Of a DNA stretch of 20,582 nucleotides, positions 7,666 to 15,767 are shown piece after piece. The first letter of the stretch is position 1. The number at the start of each line of letters is the position of its first letter. A program made the translations under genes and the position numbers. The notes below the pieces were generated by a model, which worked only from the letters and a program-made list of their open reading frames with translations, was not told the origin of the DNA and ran no database searches. The DNA is from JANXLO01 sp043762265 (GTDB lineage: Bacteria; Armatimonadota; Chthonomonadetes; Chthonomonadales; Chthonomonadaceae): the NCBI GenBank assembly GCA_043762265.1, contig JAYUMV010000271.1, forward strand, positions 1 to 20,582, given 5' to 3'.

Positions 7666-8574
7666 TCAGGGCTTCTGGTACCCCTGGACCCAACTGAACT
7701 CATGCTCGTCCCACTCCTGCGTGATAGCGATGGCTTCCGGGAGCAGCGCCTGCATCTCCGCCTCGGAGAGCGGCGCCGGATCGCTCTTCAGGATACGGAT
7801 CGTCTCTTCCAGGTGCGCGATGCTGTCCATGCCGATGATGGCGGTATCGATGTCCTGCTGAAGGCTGTAGCGCAGATAGGGAGCGATGGACGCGGCCTGC
7901 TTGACACGTCCGGCCGCATAGACTTTCATACCCAGCACGGCCATCTCTTTCGAGCGGGCGAAAGGCAGGACGGTATCGAGAAAACTGTAGTCGTAGGCGA
8001 TGTTGAACAGGCCGACCGGGAACAGCACCGCGTCGAACTTATATTCGCCCAAAATGCGCAGCATCACGTCTTTGACCCAGTGGCCGGAGACGCCGATATA
8101 GCGCACGTTGCCCGCCCGCCGATACTCTTCGATCGCCTTCAGTACGCTCTCCGCCTGCATGATCTGCTCGCGCTGGTCGTCGGTGTCGAGCGAGTGGACG
8201 AACAGCAGATCGACATAGTCGGTGCGCAGGCGCTGCAAGGAGGTCTCGAACTGCCGTTTCGCGCCGTCGTAAGAGCGATCGCCTATTTTGGTATTGAGCC
8301 AGATGTGATGCCGTTCGCCTTCCAGAGCCAGACCCAACTTGCGCTCGCTCTCCCCGTTGCCATACGCGTGCGCGGTATCGAAGGTGTTGACGCCCAACTC
8401 GATGGCGCGATGCACCAACGCAGCAGCCTCAGAGTCGGAACATTTGACGTCCCATTTCACCCCACCCAGCGTCAGTACGCTGGCGTTCCAGCCTGTCTTG
8501 CCGAGGGGACGCTGCGGCAGCGGCTTCGGAAGGAGCTCGTCGTCAGAAATCACGGAGGGGGCAAAGGTCGTCAT
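7666..8574 (-). CDS. Aldo/keto reductase
   Basis: A 302-residue NAD(P)H-dependent oxidoreductase with the usual AKR length. The catalytic tetrad is present: Asp66 and Tyr71 in NTFDTAHAYGNGESE, Lys96 in LNTKIGDR and His127 in LFVHSLD. The N-terminal RPLGKTGWNASVLTLGG is the standard first strand of the barrel. I place the start at MTTFAPSV because AAGGAG lies about 10 nt upstream; an ORF start at 8652 would add 26 atypical residues. First gene of a minus-strand operon with the M14 carboxypeptidase. Substrate cannot be told. A TACAAT on the minus strand near 8629-8624 could be its -10, but no good -35 accompanies it. Confidence 0.92.
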   Translation of the reverse strand: MTTFAPSVISDDELLPKPLPQRPLGKTGWNASVLTLGGVKWDVKCSDSEAAALVHRAIELGVNTFDTAHAYGNGESERKLGLALEGERHHIWLNTKIGDRSYDGAKRQFETSLQRLRTDYVDLLFVHSLDTDDQREQIMQAESVLKAIEEYRRAGNVRYIGVSGHWVKDVMLRILGEYKFDAVLFPVGLFNIAYDYSFLDTVLPFARSKEMAVLGMKVYAAGRVKQAASIAPYLRYSLQQDIDTAIIGMDSIAHLEETIRILKSDPAPLSEAEMQALLPEAIAITQEWDEHEFSWVQGYQKP

Positions 8575-8718
8575 AGAAAGGGATCTCCTTGCAGAGTGCG
8601 GGAATTGCGTGACAGGGCCTGAAATATTGTACCCGACAGCACTGCTTCGCATTATGCTGTTCGTCCATCGCGGACAAGATTAGCCGTTTGCCGCAGAGTA
8701 AGGTGCGAAGCGTGAGAG

Positions 8719-8880
8719 ACCTCCCCCAACCCCCTCCTTCGTAAGGAGGGGGCTATTGACGATCTGATAACCTCTTCTGGTGTAAGTAAGGAGAACTGGC
8801 ATGCGCGCAGATCTGTAGCGCGAAGTGGTAGGGAGCAGGCAGAAAAAAGCCCCTCCTTACGAAGGAGGGGTTGGGGAGGT
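8719..8880. repeat. 162-bp inverted-repeat element (second MITE-like family)
   Basis: Left end 8719-8754 and right end 8848-8880 are near-perfect reverse complements of each other over about 33 bp (the left end carries three single-base extensions within C or G runs). Each end is itself a hairpin: CCCCTCCTT-CGT-AAGGAGGGG on the left and CCCCTCCTT-ACG-AAGGAGGGG on the right. The 93-bp centre has no coding potential. It lies between the divergent reductase operon and the transporter promoter. The hairpins could also stop transcription, but there is no proper U-tract on the relevant side. The rest of the 444-bp gene-free stretch 8575-9018 holds the promoter and operator-like site listed separately. 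Confidence 0.75.
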
Positions 8881-8950
8881 TAACCCCAAGGCATCCTTTC
8901 TTGCAATTCATGGAACAGTGAGACCTGCTGTGCAAAACCTGGAAGATTAC

Positions 8951-8979
8951 TTGACAGATTTGCCCTCCAGCGTTATAGT
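8951..8979 (+). promoter_or_regulatory. Sigma70-type promoter for the peptide transporter operon
   Basis: TTGACA (8951-8956), 17-bp spacer, TATAGT (8974-8979): a full -35 match, one mismatch at -10, and optimal spacing. Predicted transcription start is near 8986, giving a short leader that includes the AAAGG preceding GTG 9019. Confidence 0.75.
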
Positions 8980-8986
8980 TGGCCTT

Positions 8987-8998
8987 AACAACGTTGTT
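8987..8998. promoter_or_regulatory. Operator-like 12-bp palindrome at the transcription start
   Basis: AACAACGTTGTT is a perfect palindrome placed at about +1 to +12 of the predicted start, where a bound repressor would block initiation. A central CG in such a palindrome is common in LacI-type operators (family knowledge). No regulator gene is in the window, so the assignment is inference. Confidence 0.4.
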
Positions 8999-9018
8999 TG
9001 AGAAAGGTGTCTCACCAC

Positions 9019-10071
9019 GTGCGAACCGACTCCGTGCCCGTCATCGAGATTTGCGGCCTGAATATCGCCTTTCCCACAGACGATGGCAAAGCCTCCGTGG
9101 TGCGCGATGTGTCGTTCGCGATTCCGCGCGGCGGGACGCTGGGACTCGTAGGGGAGTCGGGTTGCGGCAAAAGCGTGACCGGTCTGGCGCTGCTCGGCCT
9201 GGTGCCGCCTCCCGGACGCATCGAAAGCGGCACGATTCTCTATCATGGCAAGGAAGCAGCGAAGGGAGACGAAGCCGAGACCGTAGACATCGCAACCCTG
9301 CCTCCGAAGGGGGAACAGATTCGCGCTCTGCGCGGCAGCGAGATCGCGATGGTCTTTCAGGAACCGATGAGTTCGCTGACACCGGTCTACACCATCGGGC
9401 AGCAGATCTCGGAGATGATCCGAACCCACGAGACCGTGACGCGCAAGGAGGCGCACGCACGCAGCATCGAGATGCTGAAAAAGGTTGGAATCCCCGCGCC
9501 GGAGATCCGTGTCAACGACTATCCGCATCAGTTGTCGGGGGGGATGCGGCAGCGCGCCGTGATCGCGATGGCGCTCGCCTGCAATCCGACGCTCCTCATC
9601 GCCGACGAGCCCACGACCGCCCTCGACGTGACCGTGCAGGCGCAGATTCTCGATCTGATGCGCGACCTCCAGTCGGAACTCGGTATGGCGATCCTGATGA
9701 TCAGCCACGATCTGGGCGTGATCGCCGATATGGCCGAAGAGATCGTCGTGATGTACGCCGGGCGCGTCGTCGAGCACGGATCGGCGGAACAGATCTTCTA
9801 CGAGCCATTGCACCCGTACACGCGAGGCCTGCTCAAATCGGCTCCGGTGCTCGGCAGTCGCAATCCCGCCCTCTCTCACTCCTCGCGCCTCTACTCGATT
9901 CCCGGCACGGTTCCGAACCCGCTCGCCATGCCGCGCGGCTGCCCCTTTCGCCCGCGCTGTGCGGAACGCTTCTTTTCCTGCACCGAACTGCCGGAACTGA
10001 AACCGATCCCACCCCCGCACCTCGTCCGCTGCTGGGCGCGCGAACGCGAGCAGGAGGCGCACGTTGGCTAA
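9019..10071 (+). CDS. Peptide ABC transporter ATPase, DppD/OppD type
   Basis: One of two cytoplasmic ATPases energising a peptide importer, 350 residues. Counting from GTG 9019: Walker A GESGCGKS at 45-52, Q-loop VFQEPMSS with Gln114, signature LSGGMRQR at 172-179, Walker B LLIADEP at 192-198, and the switch His230 (ISHDLG). The C-terminal oligopeptide-transporter domain has HPYTRGLL and four Cys (GCPFRPRC, then C and RCW), a pattern reported to hold an iron-sulfur cluster in some DppD proteins. The start is uncertain: TTG 8998 and GTG 9007 are in frame. I prefer GTG 9019 because AAAGGTG lies about 9 nt upstream and the predicted transcript begins near 8986. Its stop overlaps the next ATPase by 8 bp. 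Substrate specificity within Dpp/Opp cannot be read. Confidence 0.93.
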   Translation: MRTDSVPVIEICGLNIAFPTDDGKASVVRDVSFAIPRGGTLGLVGESGCGKSVTGLALLGLVPPPGRIESGTILYHGKEAAKGDEAETVDIATLPPKGEQIRALRGSEIAMVFQEPMSSLTPVYTIGQQISEMIRTHETVTRKEAHARSIEMLKKVGIPAPEIRVNDYPHQLSGGMRQRAVIAMALACNPTLLIADEPTTALDVTVQAQILDLMRDLQSELGMAILMISHDLGVIADMAEEIVVMYAGRVVEHGSAEQIFYEPLHPYTRGLLKSAPVLGSRNPALSHSSRLYSIPGTVPNPLAMPRGCPFRPRCAERFFSCTELPELKPIPPPHLVRCWAREREQEAHVG

Positions 10072-11095
10072 CGAAGCGGTCACCACGCCACTGCTGCAAG
10101 TCGAGAACCTGCGCAAATATTTCCCGATCCGGTCCGGCTTCTGGCGCAACGTGACCGGGCAGGTGCAGGCGGTAGACGGCGTCTCGTTCACTCTCGCCAA
10201 AGGCGAGACGCTGGGCGTCGTCGGCGAGAGCGGCTGCGGTAAAACGACGGTAGGGCGCTGCCTCCTGCGCCTGATCGAGCCGACCGACGGGAGCGTGATC
10301 CTGCACACCGAAGGCCGCAATTGGCCGCTCCTCGACCTGCCGCCCCGCGAACTCGCGCAGGCCCGCCCCCATCTCCAGATGGTGTTCCAGGACCCGCAAG
10401 CCTCGCTCAACCCGCGCATGACCGTAGGCGATCTCATCGCGGAACCTCTGGTGATCAATCGCGTCGGGACGCGCCACGAACGGCAGGAGCGCGTCGCCGA
10501 ACTGTTGCAGGCCGTCGGCCTGCGCTCAGACGCCCTGCGCCGTTATCCGCACGCGTTCAGCGGCGGGCAGCGCCAGCGCATCGGCATCGCCCGTGCGCTC
10601 GCTCTGCGTCCCGCCCTGATCGTCGCCGACGAACCCGTCTCCGCGCTCGATGTCTCCGTCCAGGCCCAGGTGCTGAACCTGCTCGCCGATCTGCGCGCCC
10701 AGTTCGGCCTCTCCTACCTCTTCATCGCCCACGATCTCGGTGTCGTCGAACACATCAGCGACCGCGTCGCCGTCATGTATTTGGGCCGTATCGTCGAGAC
10801 CGGTCCGACCGTCGCCCTGTTCGCCCGCCCCCGACATCCCTACACGGAAGCCCTGCTCTCCGCTGTGCCCGTCGCCGATCCCCGCGCCCAGAAGGAGCGA
10901 CAACGCATCCGGCTTGTAGGCGACGTGCCCAGCCCTGCGAACCCGCCGTCCGGCTGCCGCTTCCACCCCCGCTGCCGCTACGCGCAGCCCCTCTGCCAGC
11001 AGGAAGACCCACGTCTTACCGAGGTCACCCCCGGTCAGTTCACGGCTTGCCACTTCGGTAAGGAACTAGGATTACAGGGAGTGGAAGCGTCATGA
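10064..11095 (+). CDS. Peptide ABC transporter ATPase, DppF/OppF type
   Basis: Second ATPase of the importer, 343 residues. Walker A GESGCGKTT at 54-62, Q-loop VFQDPQASLNPR around 108-118 (typical of DppF/OppF), signature FSGGQRQR at 165-172, Walker B LIVADEP at 185-191, and His223 in IAHDLG. The C-terminal tail carries GCRFHPRC and further Cys residues, paralleling the partner ATPase. The start is TTG 10064, well supported by AGGAGG at 10052-10057, 6 nt upstream. It overlaps the preceding gene by 8 bp, which suggests translational coupling and equal amounts of the two subunits. It is expected to form a heterodimer with the DppD-type subunit under the two permeases. Confidence 0.94.
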   Translation: MANEAVTTPLLQVENLRKYFPIRSGFWRNVTGQVQAVDGVSFTLAKGETLGVVGESGCGKTTVGRCLLRLIEPTDGSVILHTEGRNWPLLDLPPRELAQARPHLQMVFQDPQASLNPRMTVGDLIAEPLVINRVGTRHERQERVAELLQAVGLRSDALRRYPHAFSGGQRQRIGIARALALRPALIVADEPVSALDVSVQAQVLNLLADLRAQFGLSYLFIAHDLGVVEHISDRVAVMYLGRIVETGPTVALFARPRHPYTEALLSAVPVADPRAQKERQRIRLVGDVPSPANPPSGCRFHPRCRYAQPLCQQEDPRLTEVTPGQFTACHFGKELGLQGVEAS

Positions 11096-11121
11096 AGCAG
11101 GAAATGGGGAAGGAAATACAG

Positions 11122-11282
11122 ATGCAGAGCAGGAAGGCAGGAAAAAATGCAAAAGAGATTCAGAGATATAACGCGACCTGTCTATTTTAGCAAGGTAAGG
11201 ACGGATAAACTGATGAAAGGGAATTCCCTTCTTTTCTTCTCCCCTTCCTGGCTTTCTTTCTTCCTGCCTTCCTGCTCTGCAT
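11122..11282. repeat. 22-bp perfect inverted repeat around the lipoprotein start
   Basis: Arms at 11122-11143 and 11261-11282 are exact reverse complements over 22 bp and 117 bp apart. The left arm is purine-rich (contains AGGAAGGCAGGAA) and lies before both candidate starts. The right arm is inside the signal-peptide coding region (within LPSCSAL). In RNA the arms could pair and enclose the translation start region. Confidence 0.85.
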
Positions 11283-13225
11283 TGGCATTTTTTTGCATTC
11301 CTGTTCTGCTTCTAGCTTTCCTGACGGGATGCGGGAGGCCGCCGTCGCCGACATCGTTGCCGAATGCGAGGGGAGGCGTGGAGGCGAAGGAGGCTCCTGC
11401 GCTCCGTTCCTTGGTTGATACCGGGAAGTTGCCGCCGTTGCAGGAGCGTTTGCCAGCGGATCCATTGGTGGTGACGCCTTATGAGTCGCCTGGCTTTTAT
11501 GGTGGGACCTGGCACATGATGTGCGACAATCCCGATCTGAGCATGATCAAGATGATCTGCGGGTACGCGCCGCTAATTCGGTGGAAGGCGGACTGTTCGG
11601 GGTTGGAACCGGGGACAGCGTCGGCGTGGGAGTTCAACCCGGAGGGGACGCGCCTGACGCTGCATTTGCGGCATGGGATCAAGTGGAGCGACGGGGTCGA
11701 GTTCACGTCGGAGGATATGGCGTACTGGGGCAAACTGATCCATGGGGGAAAACAGTTGATCCAGAAGCCGTTCTGGTCGCTGGTGGGCGGCAAAGAGATG
11801 CGCATTGAGACGCCGGATAAGTACACGGTGGTCATGGTGTTTGCCGGGCCGAACTGGTATGTGCCGCTCCAACTTGCGACCGGGTTCTGGAACAGCGACG
11901 ACTACAATATGCCGAAGCACTACCTGCAGCAGTTCGATCCCAATGTGAACCCGAAGTATCAGGACTACAGTGTTTTCGATAAGAAGAACAAGTCGCACTT
12001 CAATCCAGACCGCCCGACCTTGTGGCCGTGGCGGCTGGCGCGAATTGCGGACGGCGGCTTTCGGATGGAGTTGGAACGCAATCCTTACTACTACATGACC
12101 GATAATCGCGGGAGGCAGCTTCCCTATATCGATCATTTGATCGTCAGTTATACGCCGGACGCGCAGGTACGCGTGCTGAAGATTCTGTCGGGAGAGATCG
12201 ATGCGCAGTTTCGCTTGGTCGAATTGCGGGATCTGGGAATGTACATGGATGGGCGCAAACGCGGCGACTATCGCGTTCTGAAATGGAAGGAAGCGAGCGG
12301 AGGAGAAATCTCGTTTCTGCTGAACTGGTCTACCCCCGATCCAGTGCTCCGCAAGCTGATGCGAGATCTGCGGTTTCGCAAGGCGCTGTCGCTTGGGATC
12401 GATCGCGAGAAGTGTAACGAAGTCGTCTGGCGCGGATTGGGGACGCCGCAGCAGGCGACGATCAGCAAGGAAGCCTGGCACTTCCTCAGTCCGGAGGGAC
12501 ACAAGGTCTACGACGACTGGGCGAAGTCTTATGCCGCGTTTGATCTGCCGCAGGCCAATAAATATCTGGATGAGATCGGGCTGACGCAGCGGGATGGGGA
12601 CGGCTTTCGGCTGCGCTCGGATGGCAAACGGCTCTCTCTGATGATCGATGTGCCGCCGCAAACCGACGTCATTGATTCGGACAATGCGCTCATCGCGGCG
12701 GATGGCTGGAAGAAGCTTGGGATCGAGGTGACCGTCAAAAACTGGCCGGGAGCGCAGCACAACCTGCGCCAAAAGACCGGCGTTTATGAAGTGTCCACGC
12801 ATGGGGAGGCGGAGATGGACCTGTTCACCTACCCCGACTGGGTGTTCCCGACCTCCGATCTCTACTGGCATAGCAAGGTCGGCAAGTGGTACAAGACAGC
12901 GGGCAAGGAAGGGGAAGCTCCGACCGGCGTCATGCAGGAGCTGCTCGCTATCTATGCGCAGATCCAAAAAGAAAAAGACATCCATAAGGCCCACAAATTG
13001 GCGCTGGGCGCGATGCGGCTGCATACGGAAAAGGGGCTTTTTGCGCTGGGCACGACGGGCAACCAGCCCTCGCTGGTGATCGTCAAAAACAGTTTCCGCA
13101 ACGTGCCGGAGGAGCCGCGCATTCTCGGCCCCTGGGCGATCGTAGGCCCGGCGACGAGCTATCCCGAGACGTTTTTCTTCGCGCCGAACGGCTACCAACC
13201 GCCGAAACGCCCTGCGACTCCTTAA
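11213..13225 (+). CDS. Peptide ABC transporter substrate-binding lipoprotein (SBP family 5)
   Basis: Extracytoplasmic receptor of the importer, 670 residues from ATG 11213, long for SBP_bac_5 (often 500-600). A hydrophobic signal ends in the lipobox LTGC with Cys40, so it should be a membrane-anchored lipoprotein. The family-5 core follows: APLIRWKADCSG, then TLHLRHGIKWSDGVEFTSEDMAYWGKLI (binding-protein signature region) and RFRKALSLGIDREKCNEVVWRGLGTP further on. TAAGGA lies about 11 nt before ATG 11213. ATG 11147, in frame and preceded by AGGAAGG, would add 22 residues and a basic N-tail, so the start is open. It lies 117 bp after the DppF-type gene and 200 bp before the permease genes, with repeats on both sides, suggesting separately tuned expression. 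Ligand unknown; peptides are the default for the family. Confidence 0.92.
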   Translation: MKGNSLLFFSPSWLSFFLPSCSALAFFCIPVLLLAFLTGCGRPPSPTSLPNARGGVEAKEAPALRSLVDTGKLPPLQERLPADPLVVTPYESPGFYGGTWHMMCDNPDLSMIKMICGYAPLIRWKADCSGLEPGTASAWEFNPEGTRLTLHLRHGIKWSDGVEFTSEDMAYWGKLIHGGKQLIQKPFWSLVGGKEMRIETPDKYTVVMVFAGPNWYVPLQLATGFWNSDDYNMPKHYLQQFDPNVNPKYQDYSVFDKKNKSHFNPDRPTLWPWRLARIADGGFRMELERNPYYYMTDNRGRQLPYIDHLIVSYTPDAQVRVLKILSGEIDAQFRLVELRDLGMYMDGRKRGDYRVLKWKEASGGEISFLLNWSTPDPVLRKLMRDLRFRKALSLGIDREKCNEVVWRGLGTPQQATISKEAWHFLSPEGHKVYDDWAKSYAAFDLPQANKYLDEIGLTQRDGDGFRLRSDGKRLSLMIDVPPQTDVIDSDNALIAADGWKKLGIEVTVKNWPGAQHNLRQKTGVYEVSTHGEAEMDLFTYPDWVFPTSDLYWHSKVGKWYKTAGKEGEAPTGVMQELLAIYAQIQKEKDIHKAHKLALGAMRLHTEKGLFALGTTGNQPSLVIVKNSFRNVPEEPRILGPWAIVGPATSYPETFFFAPNGYQPPKRPATP

Positions 13226-13425
13226 TCGAGAATCAAGGGACGTTGTCCCTCGCTACGCGGCTGCGCCGGGCCGTGCTCTGCACGGAACGACATCAATCAC
13301 AGAGTCATCTTGCTTTCAGAGAGCAAGGTTTTTGTGCCTGCGAATGCGGGCCTTCGGAGGCGTAGCCTCCCCCAGCGTAGGGCTTTAGCCCAGCGTATTA
13401 GAAGGACTTCCCTTCGGGAAAAAAG
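13226..13425 (+). repeat. Hairpin cluster between lipoprotein and permease genes
   Basis: At least six short inverted repeats in 200 bp, most with 3-nt loops: 13236-13250 (AGGGAC-GTT-GTCCCT), 13271-13285 (CCGTGC-TCT-GCACGG), 13309-13327 (CTTGCT/AGCAAG), 13356-13370 (GGAGGC-GTA-GCCTCC), 13380-13391 (GGGCTTTAGCCC) and 13408-13420 (TTCCC-TTC-GGGAA). The third stem is followed by GTTTTT and could act as a weak terminator. By analogy with REP elements after malE, the cluster may protect the lipoprotein message and lower permease expression (inference). Confidence 0.75.
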
Positions 13426-14412
13426 ATGCTCAACTATATCTTTCGGCGCATTCTTATCGCCATTCCCACCTTGATCGCGATCTCGATGATCGCGTTCGTC
13501 ATCATTCATCTGCCACCGGGGGACTATCTCGACCAGAAGATCGCGCAACTGGAACAGCAGTTCGGCGACAGCAGTTCGCTGGCCCAGGCCGATGCGCTTC
13601 GCAAGCGGTACGGCCTCGACCTGCCGATCACGAAGCAGTATATCAAGTGGGCGGGCGGGATGCTCCACGGTGACTTTGGCGAATCGTTCCGCTACGAAAA
13701 GGAGGTGAAGGATCTGATCTGGGAGCGCCTCGGATTCACGCTTCTGCTGTCGTTGGGAGCATTGCTATTCATGTACCTGACCGCGATCCCATTGGGGATC
13801 TATTCGGCGACGCACAAATACCAGACGGGCGACAATGTGCTGACACTGCTGGCCTTTATCGGCATGTCGCTGCCAGGTTTTTTGATCGCCTTGATGATGA
13901 TCGTGGCGGTCTATCAGATTTTCGGGATTCCGCTGTTCAGCCTGTTTTCGCCCTATTATCAGAACGCAGAGTGGAGTTGGGGCAAAGTCGGTGATCTGCT
14001 GCAGCATCTGTGGGTGCCGATTATCGTGGTCGCGCTCAACGGCACGGCAGGCCTGATGCGCGTGATGCGGGGCAATCTGCTCGATGTACTGGGCGAACCG
14101 TTCATCCGCACGGCGCGGGCGAAGGGATTGAAGGAGTCAGTGGTGGTCGTGAAGCACGCGGCCCGAATCGCGATCAATCCTCTGATCTCGATGCTGGGGA
14201 TGAGCCTGCCGGAACTGCTCTCCGGCACGACGATCGTCTCCATCGTGTTGGGGCTGCCGACGGTCGGACCGCTGCTCTTGCAGGCGTTGCAGGATCAGGA
14301 CATGTATCTGGCGGGAACCATCATTCTGTTTATGAGCCTGCTGCTGGTCGTCGGTAATCTTGCGGCCGACATTCTGCTGGCGTGGGCCGATCCGAGGATC
14401 CGCTATGAGTGA
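13426..14412 (+). CDS. Peptide ABC transporter permease, DppB/OppB type
   Basis: First integral-membrane subunit, 328 residues, with about six hydrophobic segments beginning at residues 9-28 (the conserved N-terminal LNYIFRRILIAIPTLIAISMIAFVI). The periplasmic region includes the family hallmark LRKRYGLDLPITKQYIKWAGGMLHGDFGESF. The cytoplasmic EAA loop that docks on the ATPases is RTARAKGLKESVVVVKHAARIAINPL at about 228-253. It ends PRIRYE. The ribosome site is weak: GGGAA is part of a hairpin immediately before the ATG. Its last 8 bp overlap the DppC-type gene. Partner of that protein in forming the translocation pore. Confidence 0.94.
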   Translation: MLNYIFRRILIAIPTLIAISMIAFVIIHLPPGDYLDQKIAQLEQQFGDSSSLAQADALRKRYGLDLPITKQYIKWAGGMLHGDFGESFRYEKEVKDLIWERLGFTLLLSLGALLFMYLTAIPLGIYSATHKYQTGDNVLTLLAFIGMSLPGFLIALMMIVAVYQIFGIPLFSLFSPYYQNAEWSWGKVGDLLQHLWVPIIVVALNGTAGLMRVMRGNLLDVLGEPFIRTARAKGLKESVVVVKHAARIAINPLISMLGMSLPELLSGTTIVSIVLGLPTVGPLLLQALQDQDMYLAGTIILFMSLLLVVGNLAADILLAWADPRIRYE

Positions 14413-15568
14413 CACGCCCATACACGAGTCGAATACGCCTGAGGAACCCTCGATACTGCCCGAACTTGACCTGCTGGAAGAGGAAGAGAATCCGGGGGGA
14501 TTGGGGACGTTGAGCTACCGCCAGTTGGTCTGGCGGCGGTTCCGGCGCAGCAAGCTGGCGCTCGTCGGGCTGTTCACGCTGGCGCTGTTCTACTTTGTAG
14601 CGCTGTTCGCCGAGTTCTTCGCACCCTACGACTATCAGCACGACAATATCCGACTGCGCTACGTACCACCGCAACACATGCACGTCGCGGCTGCCGACGG
14701 ATGGCATCTGCCGTTCGTCTACGATTTGAAACAAGGGCGCGACCCCGAATCGCTGGAGCTGTTTTACACGGCCGATCCCGCGAAACGCGCTCCGGTGCGC
14801 CTCCTCTATCGCGGCGACTCGTACCGACTGCTGGGCCTGATTCCCGGCAACATCCACATGTTCGGCTCCGACGGCCCCCTTTTCTTGTTGGGAACGGACC
14901 GCATGGGCCGCGATCTGCTCTCGCGGATTATCTACGGCGGGCGTGTCTCACTGACGGTTGGGCTGGCAGGCGTTTTCATCTCGATCCTGCTCGGCTCGTT
15001 TCTCGGTACGCTTTCGGGCTACTACGGCGGCGCGATCGATACGGTCATGCAGCGGCTGATCGAGCTGTTGTCGGCGTTTCCGGCTATTCCGCTCTGGATG
15101 GCGCTCGGCGCGGCGCTGCCTCCAACCTGGACAGGCCTGCAAGTCTACTTCGGGATCACGCTGATTCTGTCGCTGCTCAGTTGGGGCGGGCTGGCACGGC
15201 AGGTGCGCGGCAAGGTGCTGGCGATGCGGGAGCAGGACTATGTGTTGGCGGCGCGGGCGGCGGGCGCGAGAACCCCTTATATTCTCCTGCGCCACATGAT
15301 GCCGACCGCCTACAGCCATATCATCGTGATCGCCACGCTGTCGATCCCCGGCATGATTTTGGGCGAGACCGCGCTGTCTTTTCTCGGACTGGGAATCCGC
15401 CCACCGATGACCAGTTGGGGCGTCCTTCTGGAAGAGGCGCAGCGCGTGACGGTCGTTCTGCACAATCCCTGGCTCCTGTTCGCCTCAGTTCCGGTCCTGA
15501 TCGTGGTGGTAGCCTACAACTTTGTCGGCGACGCCCTCCGCGACGCCGCCGACCCCTACGCCTCCTGA
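14405..15568 (+). CDS. Peptide ABC transporter permease, DppC/OppC type, with long periplasmic insert
   Basis: Second membrane subunit, 388 residues, longer than the usual 280-320. A polar acidic N-tail (1-45) precedes the first membrane helix (about 50-72). The stretch between FFAPYDY (about 71) and the conserved GTDRMGRDLLSRIIYGGR (163-180) is about 90 residues instead of about 30, so some 55-60 residues are inserted in the periplasmic segment. The permease core follows, with EAA loop EQDYVLAARAAGARTPYILLRHMMPTA at 276-302. Start ATG 14405 is backed by GAGGA 6 nt upstream and overlaps the DppB-type gene by 8 bp. Last transporter gene; no clear terminator follows. Confidence 0.94.
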   Translation: MSDTPIHESNTPEEPSILPELDLLEEEENPGGLGTLSYRQLVWRRFRRSKLALVGLFTLALFYFVALFAEFFAPYDYQHDNIRLRYVPPQHMHVAAADGWHLPFVYDLKQGRDPESLELFYTADPAKRAPVRLLYRGDSYRLLGLIPGNIHMFGSDGPLFLLGTDRMGRDLLSRIIYGGRVSLTVGLAGVFISILLGSFLGTLSGYYGGAIDTVMQRLIELLSAFPAIPLWMALGAALPPTWTGLQVYFGITLILSLLSWGGLARQVRGKVLAMREQDYVLAARAAGARTPYILLRHMMPTAYSHIIVIATLSIPGMILGETALSFLGLGIRPPMTSWGVLLEEAQRVTVVLHNPWLLFASVPVLIVVVAYNFVGDALRDAADPYAS

Positions 15569-15767
15569 ACTGCGGTCAAATGCGCCCTGCGTCCGCGCCT
15601 CCGCCGCCCCCTGAACGGCGCACAACTCCTGCCTTCGAGACGAGCCGTAACTTTCCAGCCAGCCCTTATTTCTTCTCGATGGCAGGTAAAGCAGGCGGTT
15701 CGGAGGTACAATGTTGGCTATTATCGGCTCACGAGGCCGCTGCAACAAACGATGGAGAAACCGCCCA

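Noticed and set aside
8624..8652. Promoter for the aldo/keto reductase operon
   Set aside because: TACAAT and CATAAT occur on the minus strand, but neither has an acceptable -35 at 16-18 bp; too weak to list.
15569..15767. Riboswitch (SAM type) ahead of the PLP enzyme
   Set aside because: I could not find the conserved core or a terminator-antiterminator pair; nothing beyond a weak TACAAT.
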